A stretch of 64,000 bases of DNA from Euprymna scolopes (GCA_024364805.1 CM044501.1:50210584-50274583), one strand, 5' to 3'; positions 11,782-25,800 are shown, counted from the first letter of the stretch. Translations and numbers: made by a program. Notes: generated from the letters alone by a model not told the origin.

Positions 11782-13278
11782 TAACGTGTTAACCATAATG
11801 TTCTTTGCTGGGGATCACATGTGGAAGTATGCAATGCTTTTCACTTGGCTAGACATAACGTTTTATCTAATAATTATGTCTTATAGAGCAAACAACTTTG
11901 GGAAGCGTGTCATATTACATAGCACTAAATAGAAACATTTACTTGCCACCTCTTATGAGAACTCTTCTTGTGTTTCTGGAAGAATATATCCTTTGCATGA
12001 TGACTTATAGCTGAAAATTCAAAAACTGAAAAGAAAAATTCTATTTCATGCATTGTTTGATGTTACAATAATTTCTCACCCCTCCGTTTGGTGAACCGCA
12101 CCGCCTCTACCCTATAGCTTCTCACTGACAAAGCCCACTTAGATGTTTTCTGATACTCCAGCTATTATTTTCTTTGTTTTCGTGTATATATTAAGCAATC
12201 CGCAGAGTACATACCTGGATTCTAAATATCACCTAGCGGGCTTTTCGCTACAATTACTGTCACCAACAGCTACCAATAAAAACAACGTCTATATATAATT
12301 TTACACAAACCTTTCATTTTGATTATCTTTACATGAATGAAATTCTATCTTTCCCTGTTTTACACAAATAATCGGTTTATCTCCTTTACTTTTAGCTTTC
12401 TCGCTGCATTTATCTTGGGCGACCTTGATCAGAAAATAACCAAATTATAACCCAAGGATGCCAGCTATTATCCACCACAATCATCAATTAAGCCAATCGT
12501 ATGGGCTCAAATTATTCAACTGCATTCCAGTCTACTACGAATTTATCCACTTTCCGGGTACTCCTGCACACATTCTTCTCTATTTTCTATTTTAATCACA
12601 TTGTTTTTAATCATTCTCCGTCTGCCATTGGGTTGTAGAATCGATCGCACATCTTTTGGAAATGAGGATACACTCACCATAAACAAAGTTTAACTGTGTC
12701 ATATTCTAATATTTCAGTTTCCAGATGCCTTCCTACCCAGCATTCTCCGACAATAAATGCCTCGTATTGCACCAAATGTACTAACCAAATCAATCGTCAA
12801 TAACTCCAATCTAGAATGCGCACTGCATTATTCACACCCTGTCTTTTCAGTGTATCTTAATTATCACGCCTGCTAATGTACTTGAAAACCTACTCTGTGG
12901 CCTCTTCTGTCTATTAACCGACGATGAGGGGGACAAACGAGCGTTGCGTTTCTGCAATTATAGAAGGTATCTATATAAATACAGATTGTTAATTTTTCAT
13001 TAATTTTCCTGTTATACTTTGACTTCACTCCAAGCGCATCCAGGTTCTCAATTCCTAGTGTTGTCTAATCTGCCTTATTCCATCCCATCCAAGCTTTCCC
13101 CTCATTTCCTGAGAGAGTCATCCTAAAAAGATATACTCAGAGCAACTAAGACATAATTGAACCCAAAACTAAAGCGAAAGCCAATCACTATCAAAGACGA
13201 TAAAAAAGAGATAAAAGACAATCAAAAGCATAAAAGCGGATGGCGTATATAAAAAAGTATTGCTATTTTATCTCTTTT
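11782..13278. other. gene-free, pyrimidine-rich on the plus strand
   Basis: The plus strand is noticeably rich in C and T from about 11940 to 13140, the opposite skew to the 10.8-11.4 kb block. I recognise no open frame or repeat family here. Confidence 0.55.
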
Positions 13279-13341
13279 ATTTCATATAAAAATACGTAAA
13301 AAAAGGAATAAATTCCTTTTTTACGTATTTTTATATAAAAT
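13279..13341. repeat. near-perfect short palindrome (hairpin)
   Basis: Arms 13279-13309 and 13312-13341 are reverse complements apart from one substitution and one extra A, with only two bases between them. Confidence 0.9.
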
Positions 13342-13551
13342 ATTGAGTCCTATCAAAACAGAAGCGCTCTCACCTCCTTATTCTAAACTTTTTTCGACAG
13401 CCATCAATTTAAATATTTCAGGAAAAATTGTCATGAACTCTTAATTAAGATATAACTAACAAAATTGAAAACTCACGATTTTGCTGGAGTATTTACATTT
13501 GCAACGATTTGCAGCCTCCAGCTTATACTGCTGTCGTCTCTAACCCTCTTT

Positions 13552-13588
<37 letters not shown>

Positions 13589-15000
13589 GAAACTTTTAAT
13601 CTCGGCTTATTCTTTCCTGTTAAACTCCAAGTCAAGACAATAACTTGAAAGGGTTACGCTATTATAACCTTATTTCAACATCTTTTCCTTTTACAGCCAA
13701 CCTTTTTATTGATCCACTAAATACAATCGTCTTCCGGTATTATTTTTACTTACTAGTTCTACGATGAAAACTATTGTCACCAACGTCTCTCTCTCCCTCT
13801 CTCTCTCTCTCAGCTTCTCTCTCTTTATATTTATATTTCTTTCTCTCTGCATGTTTTGTGAGTACATATTCCCAACAGACAAATTAAAACAAAATAATGA
13901 ACAATCATTCAATGACTAATTACAATTCAAACAAAATATTTGCATAGCAAAAATTGCTTATGACACAAGTTGCTTATTATGAAATATTGTTGAACGGTTA
14001 AATAAGAGAGAAAATTACTGAAACTTTCTTTTTTTGTTGTTCTTTCATTAGGTTTCAATTACTTTCTTTTTTATTTTGCTTCTTACTTTTTATGTTTGTT
14101 TATGTATTTGTTATTTGTCTCTTATTGTTTTTACTTCTGTTTTTGTTGTATTTACCTGTAATATTGGCTTTCATTTTTTAACTCCCGCGTTCATTTTTTG
14201 TTCATGTGTTTTTTTTCTTTGGGTTTTAAAGGAATAATTATTTCCATGTTAAAATTTGTACAAATATGCTGATCCCTTAAAAACTGCATCTTCGAACGAA
14301 AGTTATATGCACGCTTTATCTTCGTGATTTCAACATTTTCACTTTTCACCATCCGCCTTGACTATTTTTATAGTCTCTTCTAGTTTGACCTGAAGTGAAA
14401 ACATATTTAGTGAATTTGCTTCAACGTCACTTTCATAAATATACTCTATTCCACTATATACTCAGACACTATACGAATACATTAGTTCTTCTATGTCGAC
14501 TTTAATTTAATCTCATTCGACTTATGCGAAGTTCTACTAAATCACATGGGATAATTCATGAAGTAATCTGAAGTTGGATCAAACTTACTCTATCCATATC
14601 ACGTTATTACATATTGGTTCTATATTTAATTAATTCAAACTTAATATGCAGTTGAAATTAGATGTAATTCCATGCAGCGTTCTCATTATTTAAGGAGAAA
14701 ATTCGAGATAAGCTCCCAAATATTATAATTGGTGTCGTCGTGGCTAACCTTCAGAAGATTGCTGATAATTTCTAGTGCTTATCAAACCGACTTGTAACGA
14801 TTATCGCGTACGATCTTACTAAAGGAAAAACATAAACATATTCAGGTTTCTTTTTATACAAATTACAATTCGTAGCAACTTTAATCGTATAAACATCAAT
14901 AAAAACTATATACGTCTACTTGTACAAATTATGAATAAGCTTAAGTTTTCATTTAAAAAATGCTATATAGAATATACTAGATTCAAAAAGAACATTAATA
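13342..15000. other. gene-free AT-rich DNA with CT tracts
   Basis: CT microsatellites lie at about 13556-13586 and 13784-13812. The frame at 13706-13912 (minus) is an Arg-Glu translation of the second. No gene was recognised. Confidence 0.6.
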
Positions 15001-15090
15001 AAAATAAGGCATCTATGGGAATCTCAAATAATATAATATCATTTTTTTAATATATTATATTATTTGAGATTCCCATAGATGCGTTATTTT
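15001..15090. repeat. near-perfect inverted repeat, 39 bp arms
   Basis: Arms 15001-15039 and 15052-15090 pair with a single mismatch (position 15008) around a 12-base T-rich loop. The arms include a non-simple core (ATCTATGGGAATCTC), so this is not an accident of TA repeats. It could be a foldback element, a hairpin RNA locus or a templated inversion. Confidence 0.92.
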
Positions 15091-15620
15091 TATATAAATA
15101 TTGAAAAGGGTGTCAAAAATGTTGCCAGCTAAAAACAATTCTGAAGCACTATATTATTTGATATGCAAAAATATGTAAACGGCAGATTAAATACGCTTTA
15201 ATATGATATTTTGATTAATGCAGATTTCATATTTATTATTATATTACATTGGACCCAGTATATAGTAATGATTTAAAAGGTCTAAAAATATGACTCGTGC
15301 GCCATCACCGAGAATCGAAACCAAAACTTTTAGCTTACGATTTAGTTTTTTTTTTTTTTTTTTGTACTTTAGTGCCTGACTTATAAAGATATATTTGCTT
15401 TGACCTGGTTAATTCAATTTTAAACATTTTCACACTTTTGCACAGATTTCCCCCAGTTTAAACCTAAATATAAGGTTTAACATGGGTTCGACTACCCTAT
15501 ATATTTACATTTTAAAAAAATGCTAGCTAGAATATTACTGAACCTAATGTTTAACGGAGCAAACAACTTTGGGGAGGATGCCCTGACAGAGAAGTTTGGT
15601 AGGCTACATTTTTAAAACAA

Positions 15621-15622
<2 letters not shown>
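15091..15622. other. no gene seen
   Basis: AT-rich DNA with a poly-T run near 15345-15363. Confidence 0.55.
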
Positions 15623-15678
<56 letters not shown>

Positions 15679-15723
15679 TAATATATATACGCATACATAT
15701 ATATATATATATATATATATAGA
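15623..15723. repeat. (TA)n microsatellite, interrupted
   Basis: Two TA blocks separated by a short mixed segment. Confidence 0.9.
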
Positions 15724-16108
15724 GAAAAAGATTTGTGTTTATCATAATATATTTACGCAAATATTTCGCAAATATAAACCATGTAGAATATCTGCATGAA
15801 TGAAATTACACATAACAGTAAAGAAAAGATGATCACGACATTAGAAAACCGAAAAAAATAATACAGGATTAGTTAAAAAAATAAATGTTTAAAAGACTAT
15901 GTAAATTACATAGATCTTTTGAAGATGAATGCAATTCCAAGACCAATATATAACAAAGTTGTATTTTCTTTTTAAATAAATAGAAAAAAAAGGTGTTTAA
16001 GATGATGATTGATACATACAAAAACAAATTTTAAGGAGTATATATAAAAATTATTGCTTATAAAAATAAATAAATCGACCATCTTATATATATATATGTA
16101 TACATATG

Positions 16109-16141
<33 letters not shown>

Positions 16142-16576
16142 TTCAATATCTGAATATACACATGCATAAAACATTTTAAAATGAATAATAATAATTTTAA
16201 TGCTTACAAACACGAGTGTTTCGTGCTTATCCAATCATCAATTTAGGAAGTGATTTTTACTGCTGGTGAAATGATTAAAACCAGCCAAATCCTTGACTCT
16301 GTAGGCTATCGTCTTTCTGTCCACTAATAAGCACTCCATGAATGAAAGTAAATTAATTACATATTGATGTTATATCGTCAGTCGTCCACAGTTAAAAATC
16401 AGACAGAATATTCAATGACAGGATACCGAAATGGTGCGCATTTGCTAACCCTGAGCGCTTTTCCTTAATACCTTAAATATGAGTAAACTTTAATTTTCTA
16501 AAGGGGCCCTATAAATATAATATTATAAAATTTATATCAACGATTTTTATACTTACACACACTAATGCTTAATCCT
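15724..16576. other. gene-free DNA with a TA/TG tract
   Basis: A compound TA/TG microsatellite lies at 16083-16141. Nothing else was recognised. Confidence 0.55.

Positions 16577-16643
<67 letters not shown>
16577..16643. repeat. (TA)n microsatellite
   Basis: About 33 TA units with one CA interruption. Confidence 0.95.
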
Positions 16644-16645
<2 letters not shown>

Positions 16646-17196
16646 CACCAGGGAGACTCGACGTTACCCCGGATTGAATGATGATCAACGAATATTTTAA
16701 ACTTCTCTTTGACAGCAAGAAAAATGGCTTTACCGATTATAGATAAATAAAAATAGAGGTTTCTATCATCGATTATCGGTAATTATCGGGGATATTCTTG
16801 GATAAGAATTAAATACGTAGTAATAACGAGGGCACAAACTTATAAAATATTATAAATAAGTTATTAATTGATAAAATTGATAAAATTCTGTTTATATTAA
16901 AATATTGTAAATTCCGGAAGAGATTCGGATGCACAATTGACCTTGCTCTTATCTTAGTGAGAATATGTATTTACAATCGATACAAGTGACATTTCTTCGT
17001 CTCAAATTTCTTTTTTAATTGCACATGAGGAAGTGTAATAAAATCCGTCTAGTAAGCAGAAAACATCTCATGAGAACACGTAATCTAACGAAAAATAAAG
17101 GAGAATATCTATTCAGCTGGAATAAAAAAGGTTTGATGATTTAAAAAGATTCAGACGGCATTGAGAGAAAACAATTCTAACAATTTCATTCGCTTC
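16644..17196. other. no gene seen
   Basis: AT-rich DNA. A run of TTATCGG-like units near 16760-16800 is too short to classify. Confidence 0.55.
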
Positions 17197-17261
17197 GTGT
17201 GTGTGTGTGTGCGCGTGTGTAAGTGTGTGTGTGTGTAAGTGTGTGTATGTGTGTGTGTGTT
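17197..17261. repeat. (TG)n microsatellite
   Basis: TG repeat with GC and AAG interruptions. Confidence 0.9.
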
Positions 17262-17442
17262 TATTTTTGTCAGATTTGAAAATTTTACAGGAATTATTTA
17301 CTTATTTTTCTTTTTGTGGAGACAGTAAATTCAATCAACAAACGAGAATATAATATTGTTTAATTTTCTCATTACAAAGAAATTGATTTAGAAGCAATGT
17401 CTTGTGAAATATATATCACCGGAGTGTTTATTTCTAATAAGC

Positions 17443-17504
17443 GTTCAGTTCAAGTTGAAAGAATCCGAATTTCGTTCAGTTTCAGTTGAAAGAATCCGAA
17501 TTTC
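17443..17504. repeat. 31 bp tandem duplication
   Basis: 17443-17473 and 17474-17504 are adjacent copies of the same 31-mer, beginning GTTCAGTT and ending GAATTTC, with one or two differences. Confidence 0.9.
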
Positions 17505-17999
17505 GAAGAAAATACTTTGATATTAAGACTTGACAGATGTGAAACTAAATGAAAACTTCATTTCTATGGAGGTAACTGGAAAAATTGTTTTCTTGTTTGC
17601 TGTTAGATTTTGTAAATGAATTCAGAGTGTCGATAATTGATTTTACAGATATAACACGAAAGGAGAATATACATATTTCACCCATTTATAACTCTATTCA
17701 GAATCATTTAATTGATAATCCAGTCAATTGTTCATATATTTCGTTTTATTTATTTTATGTTGATGTGTGTGTCATGTAAATGTGTTTTCTTCTTTAAATT
17801 CGTGACACCTATAAATATTTATTAATGTTACTTGCTTTTATTGTTTTTACAAGATGAGTGTATGTGTATTTAATCGAACGTAGTTTTATATTTTTTAAAG
17901 GGCCGTTTCAATTTAATGCATAAATTGTGAACTAACATGTATTACAACTTCATACGTGAGCAGGTCTAGATGGCTGCAGTTACGTTGTTCTCAGGAAAG
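17505..17999. other. no gene seen
   Basis: AT-rich; the 64-codon frame at 17585-17779 has no recognisable domain. Confidence 0.5.
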
Positions 18000-20640
18000 A
18001 TTCTATTTAATGCATTTATCTTGTATCGCATTTTCTACCCAAACAAGGCAGAGTGCTATTTGATGAAAGGGGGTTCCTATCTGGGACAGAATTTGCAGAG
18101 ATATATAAAGAGTTAAGCAGCACGATGTCTGTTTATATTATCTCTGAACTTCTGCATGTTAGTAGAGTCAGTGGAGCAGGAACCCGGAAGAGAAACCCAA
18201 ATTCTAGCCGTCATAGGGAAAAAACAATTAGAGTAAAAAGCTTTTTCTGTTATCTGGGGATCTCTAGAGTGTACAGGTGTGATTTTGTTGATAGTAAGAT
18301 TTGTGAGAGGTATTTACGAAGAGAGGGTACAAGGGCTTGTAGTTCGTCGGAGCATGTACCATTACAATACTGTTAAAATAGGCAGAGAAATACAACACTT
18401 CGTCGGTAGGTCAGGATTGAGGCATAGTTAACAGTGAGAGGCATATTAGGTTGGCGATTCTTTTTTTAACCCTGTCAAGGAGTAAGAGACTAGCAGCAGA
18501 TGCACCAGCCTGAATGTAGCAACAATAGTCCACACATAGGCGAATTATACCCTGATAGACGTGAAGAATACTTTCAGGCGTAAGTAATTTTTTAGCACGG
18601 CCAGAAAGACACCGCCTCCCTTGTAGTAGCCTTGGCAATACGCTGTTCAAACTCATGTTCCCTGTGAATTTTAAGCCGAGAGGTTTGAACAAAGTACTGT
18701 CTGGTAATGTATCATTGGCCATTGGATATTATTGATTGAGAGCGTTTATTGTAATTATTAAAGGAAAGAAGGTTAGTCTTGGCAGCATTGAATGCAATTA
18801 TCCATTTCATCCCCATTGCACTACAAACTAGATGTCTTTCTTTTGGGTTTCTCCGATTGCTTTGAATATATGTTCATTCGTTTTCCTCTCGTGTCTGTTA
18901 CAGAGAATGGTGTCGTCAACAATTGTACCCATCTCAGAAATTATTTTATCAAGAAGGTCATTTAATATTTAGGTATAATAAAGGTCTAATGATTGTCTCC
19001 TGAGGAACACCCGCAGTTTATATTGTTTTGACGTACGACCATCGAGGACAATCTAGATCCTATTCTTATTTAAGAAGAATGTAAATATGTTAAGTATTCC
19101 TGCAGTAATACCATATGATCTGATTTTCCTGCGAATACCATTGTGATTACCCTGATAAAACCTTAGATATATCCACGTCTACTGGTCTTTCCTCCCCTGT
19201 CTTATCCACTGCAAAGTGCATACGTTCAGAGAATACAGTTAGGATATCTGCAGTAGAACAGGCTTGCCTAAAATCATACTGTTAGTCGAACAGAAGTTTA
19301 GGATTTATGAGGTTATGAACTAAGCGGGATTTATCATAGACTGAAATATTTTAGTGAAAAGAGGACAAGGGCTAATGGAGCAATAATTGAACGGGTCAGT
19401 TCTTTCGTTAGAATTCTTGTTACTGGTACCACCGAAGTAGTTTTCATGCAGTCAGGAAAGCAAAATTCGTTAAAGCATTTGTTGAAAAATTTGAAAAGAA
19501 TTCAATAGTATAGCCGGGATGAGGGACGGTCAACATGTTTTGGCGGTGTCTAGGTTTTTATGCTACCATGTACTTTAGAAGAAGCGATTTCTAGATTATC
19601 TAGTGTGGGTTCTGTCCGCAAAAGGAAAATCTGAGAGGGATTAACTTTTTTTGTTCACAGTAGAGTTTGAAGAAAACCAACGGCACACAGGGTAGCCTTC
19701 TCGGTTGCCATGCAAAAAACCTCAAAATTATTGGATAGGGAAGAAATTGATGATTGCACATTATTTACTACATTTTTATAGATTTGACAGAAATCACAGG
19801 TTCTTCATTCATGCGCTGCAATGCGTTTTCTGGTGGTGTTCTATTTTCTTTTTTAGCTGTGGTTATTTCTTATTTTTACTTCTATAAACTTTTGTCTAAT
19901 TGTAATGAACTTATGCCGGATAAATCTCCGGTATACATTTGAGACATGGAAGCTGCGCAAGTAGAAGTAAATCATTGGTTAGAGTGTGGTTTGCTATGAA
20001 ACTTTCAAGTGAGAACATGTGCTTTAATTACTACTTTGAACCATTCAGTTGTCTCATTTACGCAGTGTTACACAGGAAGAGAAAATATATTTCCTCGGTG
20101 AATCTCTGGTGTGATCCCAAAATGTCATCCCATTCAGCCTTATTGTAGAAGCTTGTCGTTTTAAGCAATGGCTCGTCAACTTGGTATCGAGGTTTTAGAG
20201 TGATGTTTATCATTATCACAGCATGATCAGCATTCCAGAGAGGGCAATGGGTATTTCCTACACAATCCTCAGGAACTGATCTAAAATAGGTTCAGAAATG
20301 TGGCTTTCTGATTCTGAGCATCTAGGAAACGTGTCGGAAACGTAACTGTCTATGTCAAGGAATGATATATAGAAAAGTTATGTGTGATGCTATAAGTTTT
20401 GTCTGCGTAGTTAGACAAGTCACGCCAATTACTGTGGTGAACATTAAAGTGATCAAATATATACACTTGGGAGCTAGTGTCTGGGAAAGAGCTACATATA
20501 TGCTGTCAGAGACGTGATTTATTAGAGTACAATCCTCACTCGAGGGGAGAGCAGTAAAGAAAACATTGGATGTTGAATCCGTATCTTAAAAATACACGTA
20601 TGCAGATGAGCTGAAAGCTTAAGAATGACAATTAAGTGTT
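18000..20640 (-). mobile_element. Jockey-like LINE copy 2, with endonuclease remnant
   Basis: On the minus strand, remnants occur in the order expected for an APE-type LINE. An endonuclease segment (about 20400-20560) reads IFDHFNVHHSNWRDLSNYAD, like the GDFN-H--W block of Jockey-like endonucleases. A linker follows, then RT with DISKV-D-VWH and SYGIT blocks (about 19070-19170), an I-V-D-D-T catalytic motif near 18907-18925, and a thumb/C-terminal part (18411-18722, with FKPLGLKFTGN and SGRAKKLL). The 18000-18400 stretch is probably 3' untranslated or C-terminal. Many frame breaks are present. It is the same broad family as the copies at 3.5, 49.2 and 52.8 kb but more diverged, and the longest open frame on the opposite strand (18053-18376) is not a gene. 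Ends are approximate. Confidence 0.8.
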
Positions 20641-21914
20641 AAATATTATTATTCGTACCAGTATTAGTAGCAGTAGTGTTCATATTAGTATTATTACGTT
20701 ATTAACATTTCATCTACATTCTAAAAAAATGTTTCGCTTACCCCATAATTACAAACACTTGAGTATGATACTTTCATGCTTGCTAATTTTTCACATATAT
20801 CAGACCTGATTGTTTCTTCTTCTAATAACATTTTATATTCATTTTTCTTTCGTAGGAAAATAGGTTACTTGTTTCGAAGGTTCAAGTCTCCAACATATGA
20901 ATGAGTTTTGCCATTACTGAGAACAGTTGCATTTATCATTATAAGTATTTTTTATAGTTGCATTGTTGAATCTAGAACATGCATGTTCAAAAATATTTGT
21001 AAAATACCTAGTATTGATTTTCCTTGATTGTATGCCATGTGGTCCTAGTCTGGATGATACGGGTATTTCTAAATTGTAGACAGTTTTGCTGCCTTCTTGA
21101 ATTGAAACTTACATTACAGTTTGGAATTTTTGAGATGAAGGATAATTGTTTATATTTTTTGGTTAATTAAGCTTATATTCTTATCTTGACTATTATTTGC
21201 ACAACGTTTCGGTTGATGTAACTTCCGACCTTTTTTAAGTGTGTAATTAGTAATGTTTGGTTAAAAAGAGGGATACTCTACACTTCCGATGTTTCTTGTG
21301 GAAAATAAATTTACCAAAAATTATAAAATCAAGTAAAACCTAGGGATATTATTTCTAAATTATTTATAACAAAATAGGGGAGAAGGGGGTAAGATTTAAT
21401 TGGATCGATTAAGTATTGTAAGTTCTTGAAAAAATAAATTTTCCGAATAAGAAGGATGATTTACTATGACATCACGCGTTGTCGTGTGGTGTCTATTTTA
21501 TATTTTTTTTATTTTTAAACGGGTGTAGTTTTCTAAATGTGCATAGGTTTTTTAATGTTTTATTATCTAGAGACTGATCTGAGATAAAAATGTAAACGAA
21601 GCCATGAAAGACGGGGATAAAAATGGAAAACATTGTTGATTAAATTATAACGTTTTTAAGTGAACACGCATTACAAAAATATTTAATGAAAGGCAATTAT
21701 CTCCCTTTAACGTTCATGGGCAATTCTCTAAAAAAGATTCGAAAAAATGTTATAATATGTGAAATGTTTGCCATATTACTGTATTTAATAATTAAAGGTC
21801 TGTATATGGTGTAAAGTTTAATATGTTATGAAATTATAGTATTCTTAGATTAGTTCAAATAATTATGCAAGTTATCTATTATTTATAATTACTGGTTTAC
21901 ATACGTTTTTGAAA
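20641..21914. other. no gene seen
   Basis: AT-rich DNA between a LINE and a Penelope-like fragment; no recognisable signal. Confidence 0.55.
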
Positions 21915-22790
21915 TCGATGCTAGGTCGACTAAGAACTCAATCATTCCCGAGCAGAGGCACCACTTCTTTAAGTCGTCTTACTCTCATCTGATCTTGCCT
22001 GTCTATAATTTTCACTTTGACTCATATAAGGAAATTATTCTCTTTTCCCTCTATATGTAATCAGCTATACCTGATGTTTCAATTGCTTTGCGTATTACGG
22101 CTTTTCGGTGTTTCTCAAGTCTCACCTTTGTAAATTTTTTACCTATTGACATAGAATTTCATACACATAGTTTTTTTTATAATTAACATCTTGGTCGGGG
22201 ATTAATTGTCACCAAGTGTTTTCGAAAGTCGAGTCGCTCCTGAATACTGTTCTAATGTCATATGGACTGCATACTTTTAAATTCATTTACAAATGTCTTT
22301 TCATATATGGTTTACAAACAGTAGTGAGTTTTCGGTGATGTTCCTTCGTGCTTGGTCCTAATTTATTGAGGCTAATGTCATGCTCTCTAGATAGTTGTTT
22401 CGGTAGAGGGGTTTCCATCTCATCTGAACATATATTGTTGTTACTACATATTACGCTTGTTCGATGTGTTAATTAGTAGACGATTCATTTTTTTCGGTGT
22501 ATGGACGCTAAGAAATGAATACTTAAAGGTTGGTATGTGATATGCGGATGATATAAAACTCTGAGCAGTGCGAAATATTAACATATTTAGTAACGATAGT
22601 TTTTTTGTCATGTTCATTTTCAATTGTGAAACTAATAGATGGGCTAATAGAGTTAATATTGTCCAGTAAAATTTAAAAATTGTCATGTGATGCCAGAGTA
22701 TAAATGCATCATCCACATATCGCAGTCATAATGTTTTTTTATCTTATATCAGTCATTAGATAATAATATATTAAATAAATCTAGAGGAAA
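21915..22790 (-). mobile_element. Penelope-like element fragment 1 (RT plus GIY-YIG end)
   Basis: The minus strand holds R-Y-V-D-D-A-F-I-L-W around 22700-22722 (Y-V-D-D codons at 22708-22719), the RT catalytic block of Penelope-like elements, followed by an LLDNINSISPSISF-like segment. Towards 21950-22130 the translation resembles the C-terminal GIY-YIG part, with VKIIDRQDQ and RVRRLKEV segments. The 21950-22120 stretch is plainly homologous to 55990-56160 by eye. The RT upstream of the catalytic motif and part of the centre are absent. It is a broken, old copy. Confidence 0.7.
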
Positions 22791-22795
22791 TTGTA

Positions 22796-22799
<4 letters not shown>

Positions 22800-22840
<41 letters not shown>
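22800..22840. repeat. (TA)n microsatellite
   Basis: Alternating TA. Confidence 0.9.
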
Positions 22841-22842
<2 letters not shown>

Positions 22843-25800
22843 AAAAAATTTAAAACCTTATACTAGAGACCACAAGGCAACAAGTAATTTTAGAATCATG
22901 TTTAATTAGTACACTTTTTGTTTCATAAATTTAGTTTTTTAAAGAATTTACAATTGGTTAATTAACCTAATGAAATTTTATCCCCACGCCGTACTTATTT
23001 TGCTATAAATAATTATCACCTAGAATTTATTCTTTATCCACCACATAAATGAAAATGAAAGACTACATTTGAGGAAATCATTGTAATGGACAACGAGTCT
23101 GCAATAACTATCAATTTAACCGAAAGCACCCTCTTTTGGGTGTTTATCAACACTACCAAATGGAAACAAGTGAATAGCTTAAAAATGAACTCATTTTGAT
23201 TTTTTTCTTAACGATTGTTAAAATAAGTTTTATATGCGAAAAGCGATTCGATTATTATCATTTGCAGCAATTATTTAACCCCATTGTTAATCAAAATGTC
23301 GTTTTCATTTCTGTTCGATTTCTAAAGGTCAATTCAGACAGTTTTCGTGCTATCGTGAGGCCAACAATAAAGGGTCTTTTTTATGCGACTTCAATGGGTG
23401 CTTATTTCCTTTCATAGAATTTACTCTTTATCTACATTAAATATATAAATGTGTTGATTTATCCATTCACTGAATTCCTTCGATAATTGTGCTTTCGGGG
23501 ACAAAATTACTACTTTTATTCTTGGTACAAGAGCTTACAAAATGTAAATAACTAAATCGTGTATTTATAAGTCTTTCGATACAGGCGTGTTAGATTTGTA
23601 TTTAAGTCTAGCGAGGTAACATGTTTTGACCAGTCAGCAAACGTTACTTAACTATTCAGAATAATAATATCAAACATATTTGAAAAAAATTCTTCATCAA
23701 TTATAAAACGTAATATGTTTTGTAATTCACAATTAATGTTGCTGTATATGTGTCGCATTGCCGCTTGTATATACGTATCGTCTGTGATGTAGTTATGTAC
23801 ATAAATGATCACATAAATAACCTGTATTTATATAGCCGATCGTATTGTCTACTGTTCATGTATTGTAGATACCGAGCAAGCATGCCTATTCACTGTATGT
23901 AGACAGCGTCTTCGTTTATTCTGTGTGTGCAGACGTATATACAGACTCAATTGGACACAAAAGGGACAAATATGATTAGATACATTCTTGAAACCAAGAC
24001 GATAAACATTTTTGTCTGCTTGGCACGAGACAAAAGGGAATAATTATTTTTTTCCTGGCGGTCGTCACTGATATGATTTCTGTAACTGGGATGCTTTTCC
24101 TTCAAAGAGAAACAACTAGATATAATTTACAGAAAACTTTTTTCACGCTTTCTTTATAGTTTGCAGACGTTTATCTTGATTTTTATATTATTTCTTGTTG
24201 TGTCCACTAGATGTTCCCTGGACTACGGGGGCAACACTTCTGTCGTGCCGGTGACTTCAGTTTCGACTGGATCTGGTCTGTTTGTTAACTTTTAATACCT
24301 TTGACTGGTCTGTTTCGTGATTATATGATAACTTCAGTTCTTTGTAATTTACCGTACGTTACATAACCAGGCAAATCTGATTGTTTTGGTAAATGTTTTT
24401 GTAACTAAAATGCTAAATATGTTATTATACAAAACTTAAATAGCTTTTCTATATTCTAGATATTTTATTATTAATAATATCCTGTAAATATTTCATTGTT
24501 TGAAATAATTATTTTCTAACAACATGTATTCTCCATCGAAACGTATCACATTTCCAAAACTTCGAACATATCGCAATACACCCCTCTCCTATTTGCTACT
24601 GTGGAAAGTAAATTTAAAGACCAATAATATATATTATGCGGATTTAGTTGTAATCTTTTTTCGTATGAGCGTATTATTATAAATTGAAAAGCTTCCTTTT
24701 TCCCATAATCGATCGTAAAACAGATATATATCTTTGATACGTCTCCATTATGTTTTACTGAAATAAAACACTGGCTAAAATACGATATGCATTAAATGAT
24801 ATATTTACACTATTCCTGATCAATGTATTAAACATCGATTGCAGAATGACCAACATAATTTAAACACAGAAAAGTATATTCAATAAACGGCGTGGGCACG
24901 CATTATGGCTATTAATCACCCAATCTATAAAAGATGTGAAATTATGAGTGCGGTAGTATGCCATCCATGTCAAATATTATTGATGAACTGTCATCTCATA
25001 AAAGGTATAGTGGATTATTTTTAATACAGAAAATCTGGCAATGACTTTTACTGATTTGATAAATGTATCCAAAAATATGCATATGATTCAAACATAAAAC
25101 GTACTTACAAATCAAAGGGAAAGATCAAAAGGAACACTAATACACTGCTTCCTCTTTGTCTCGAGAGACAACGAATATCCTCCAAAAGTACACTTGCACA
25201 TGAAGTAGGTTACATCGAAGGAAAATGTAACACAATTCCTTACAACCCTTTTTCACTTATGTGGAATTCTTTTTGTTTAATATCAAGAGAATTTAAAAGC
25301 AGTAATGCGATAATCAAAACTAATGAATTTAATTTTATATTTCCCGCCATTCCTGCGTATTATATTCACAGTTAGCGTATTTAGTACCGATATATGGAAC
25401 TATTTGTATAATACAAAAGACTAAACACAGGTGAATAAAACTTGATACTTTTTTCGGGATTATAACATGGGGGGGTTATACGCCATTTAAAGGATCCTAT
25501 ACGATTAAGCCTGTTAAGCAAGTTTTAAACTGGCCCTTTTAATTTTCAGATTAGCAATATTATTCTTATAACAAACATTATGTTTTCATTAAATAGGTTT
25601 GAAAGTCTAGTCTCTCATGATGTATCACCTATAGCTAGGAAAATGAAGGATAGAATACACTGTGAAAATGATTAAAGCGATTTACTATCACCTTGTCTAT
25701 ATAAGTTATGGTCACTATTAACACAAGTCGCACCCATCCAATACTTCACTAAGTTCTAAGTGGTGTAACTTCCGGTTTTCGATGAGACTCACTTCTTGAG

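Noticed and set aside
18053-18376. 107-codon plus-strand frame
   Set aside because: Lies antisense to the 3' part of a LINE copy, has no domain and continues into clear LINE sequence.
20872-20885. GGTTCAAGTCTCC, a B-box-like word suggesting a tRNA or SINE
   Set aside because: No A-box or tRNA-like fold in the 30-70 bases upstream.
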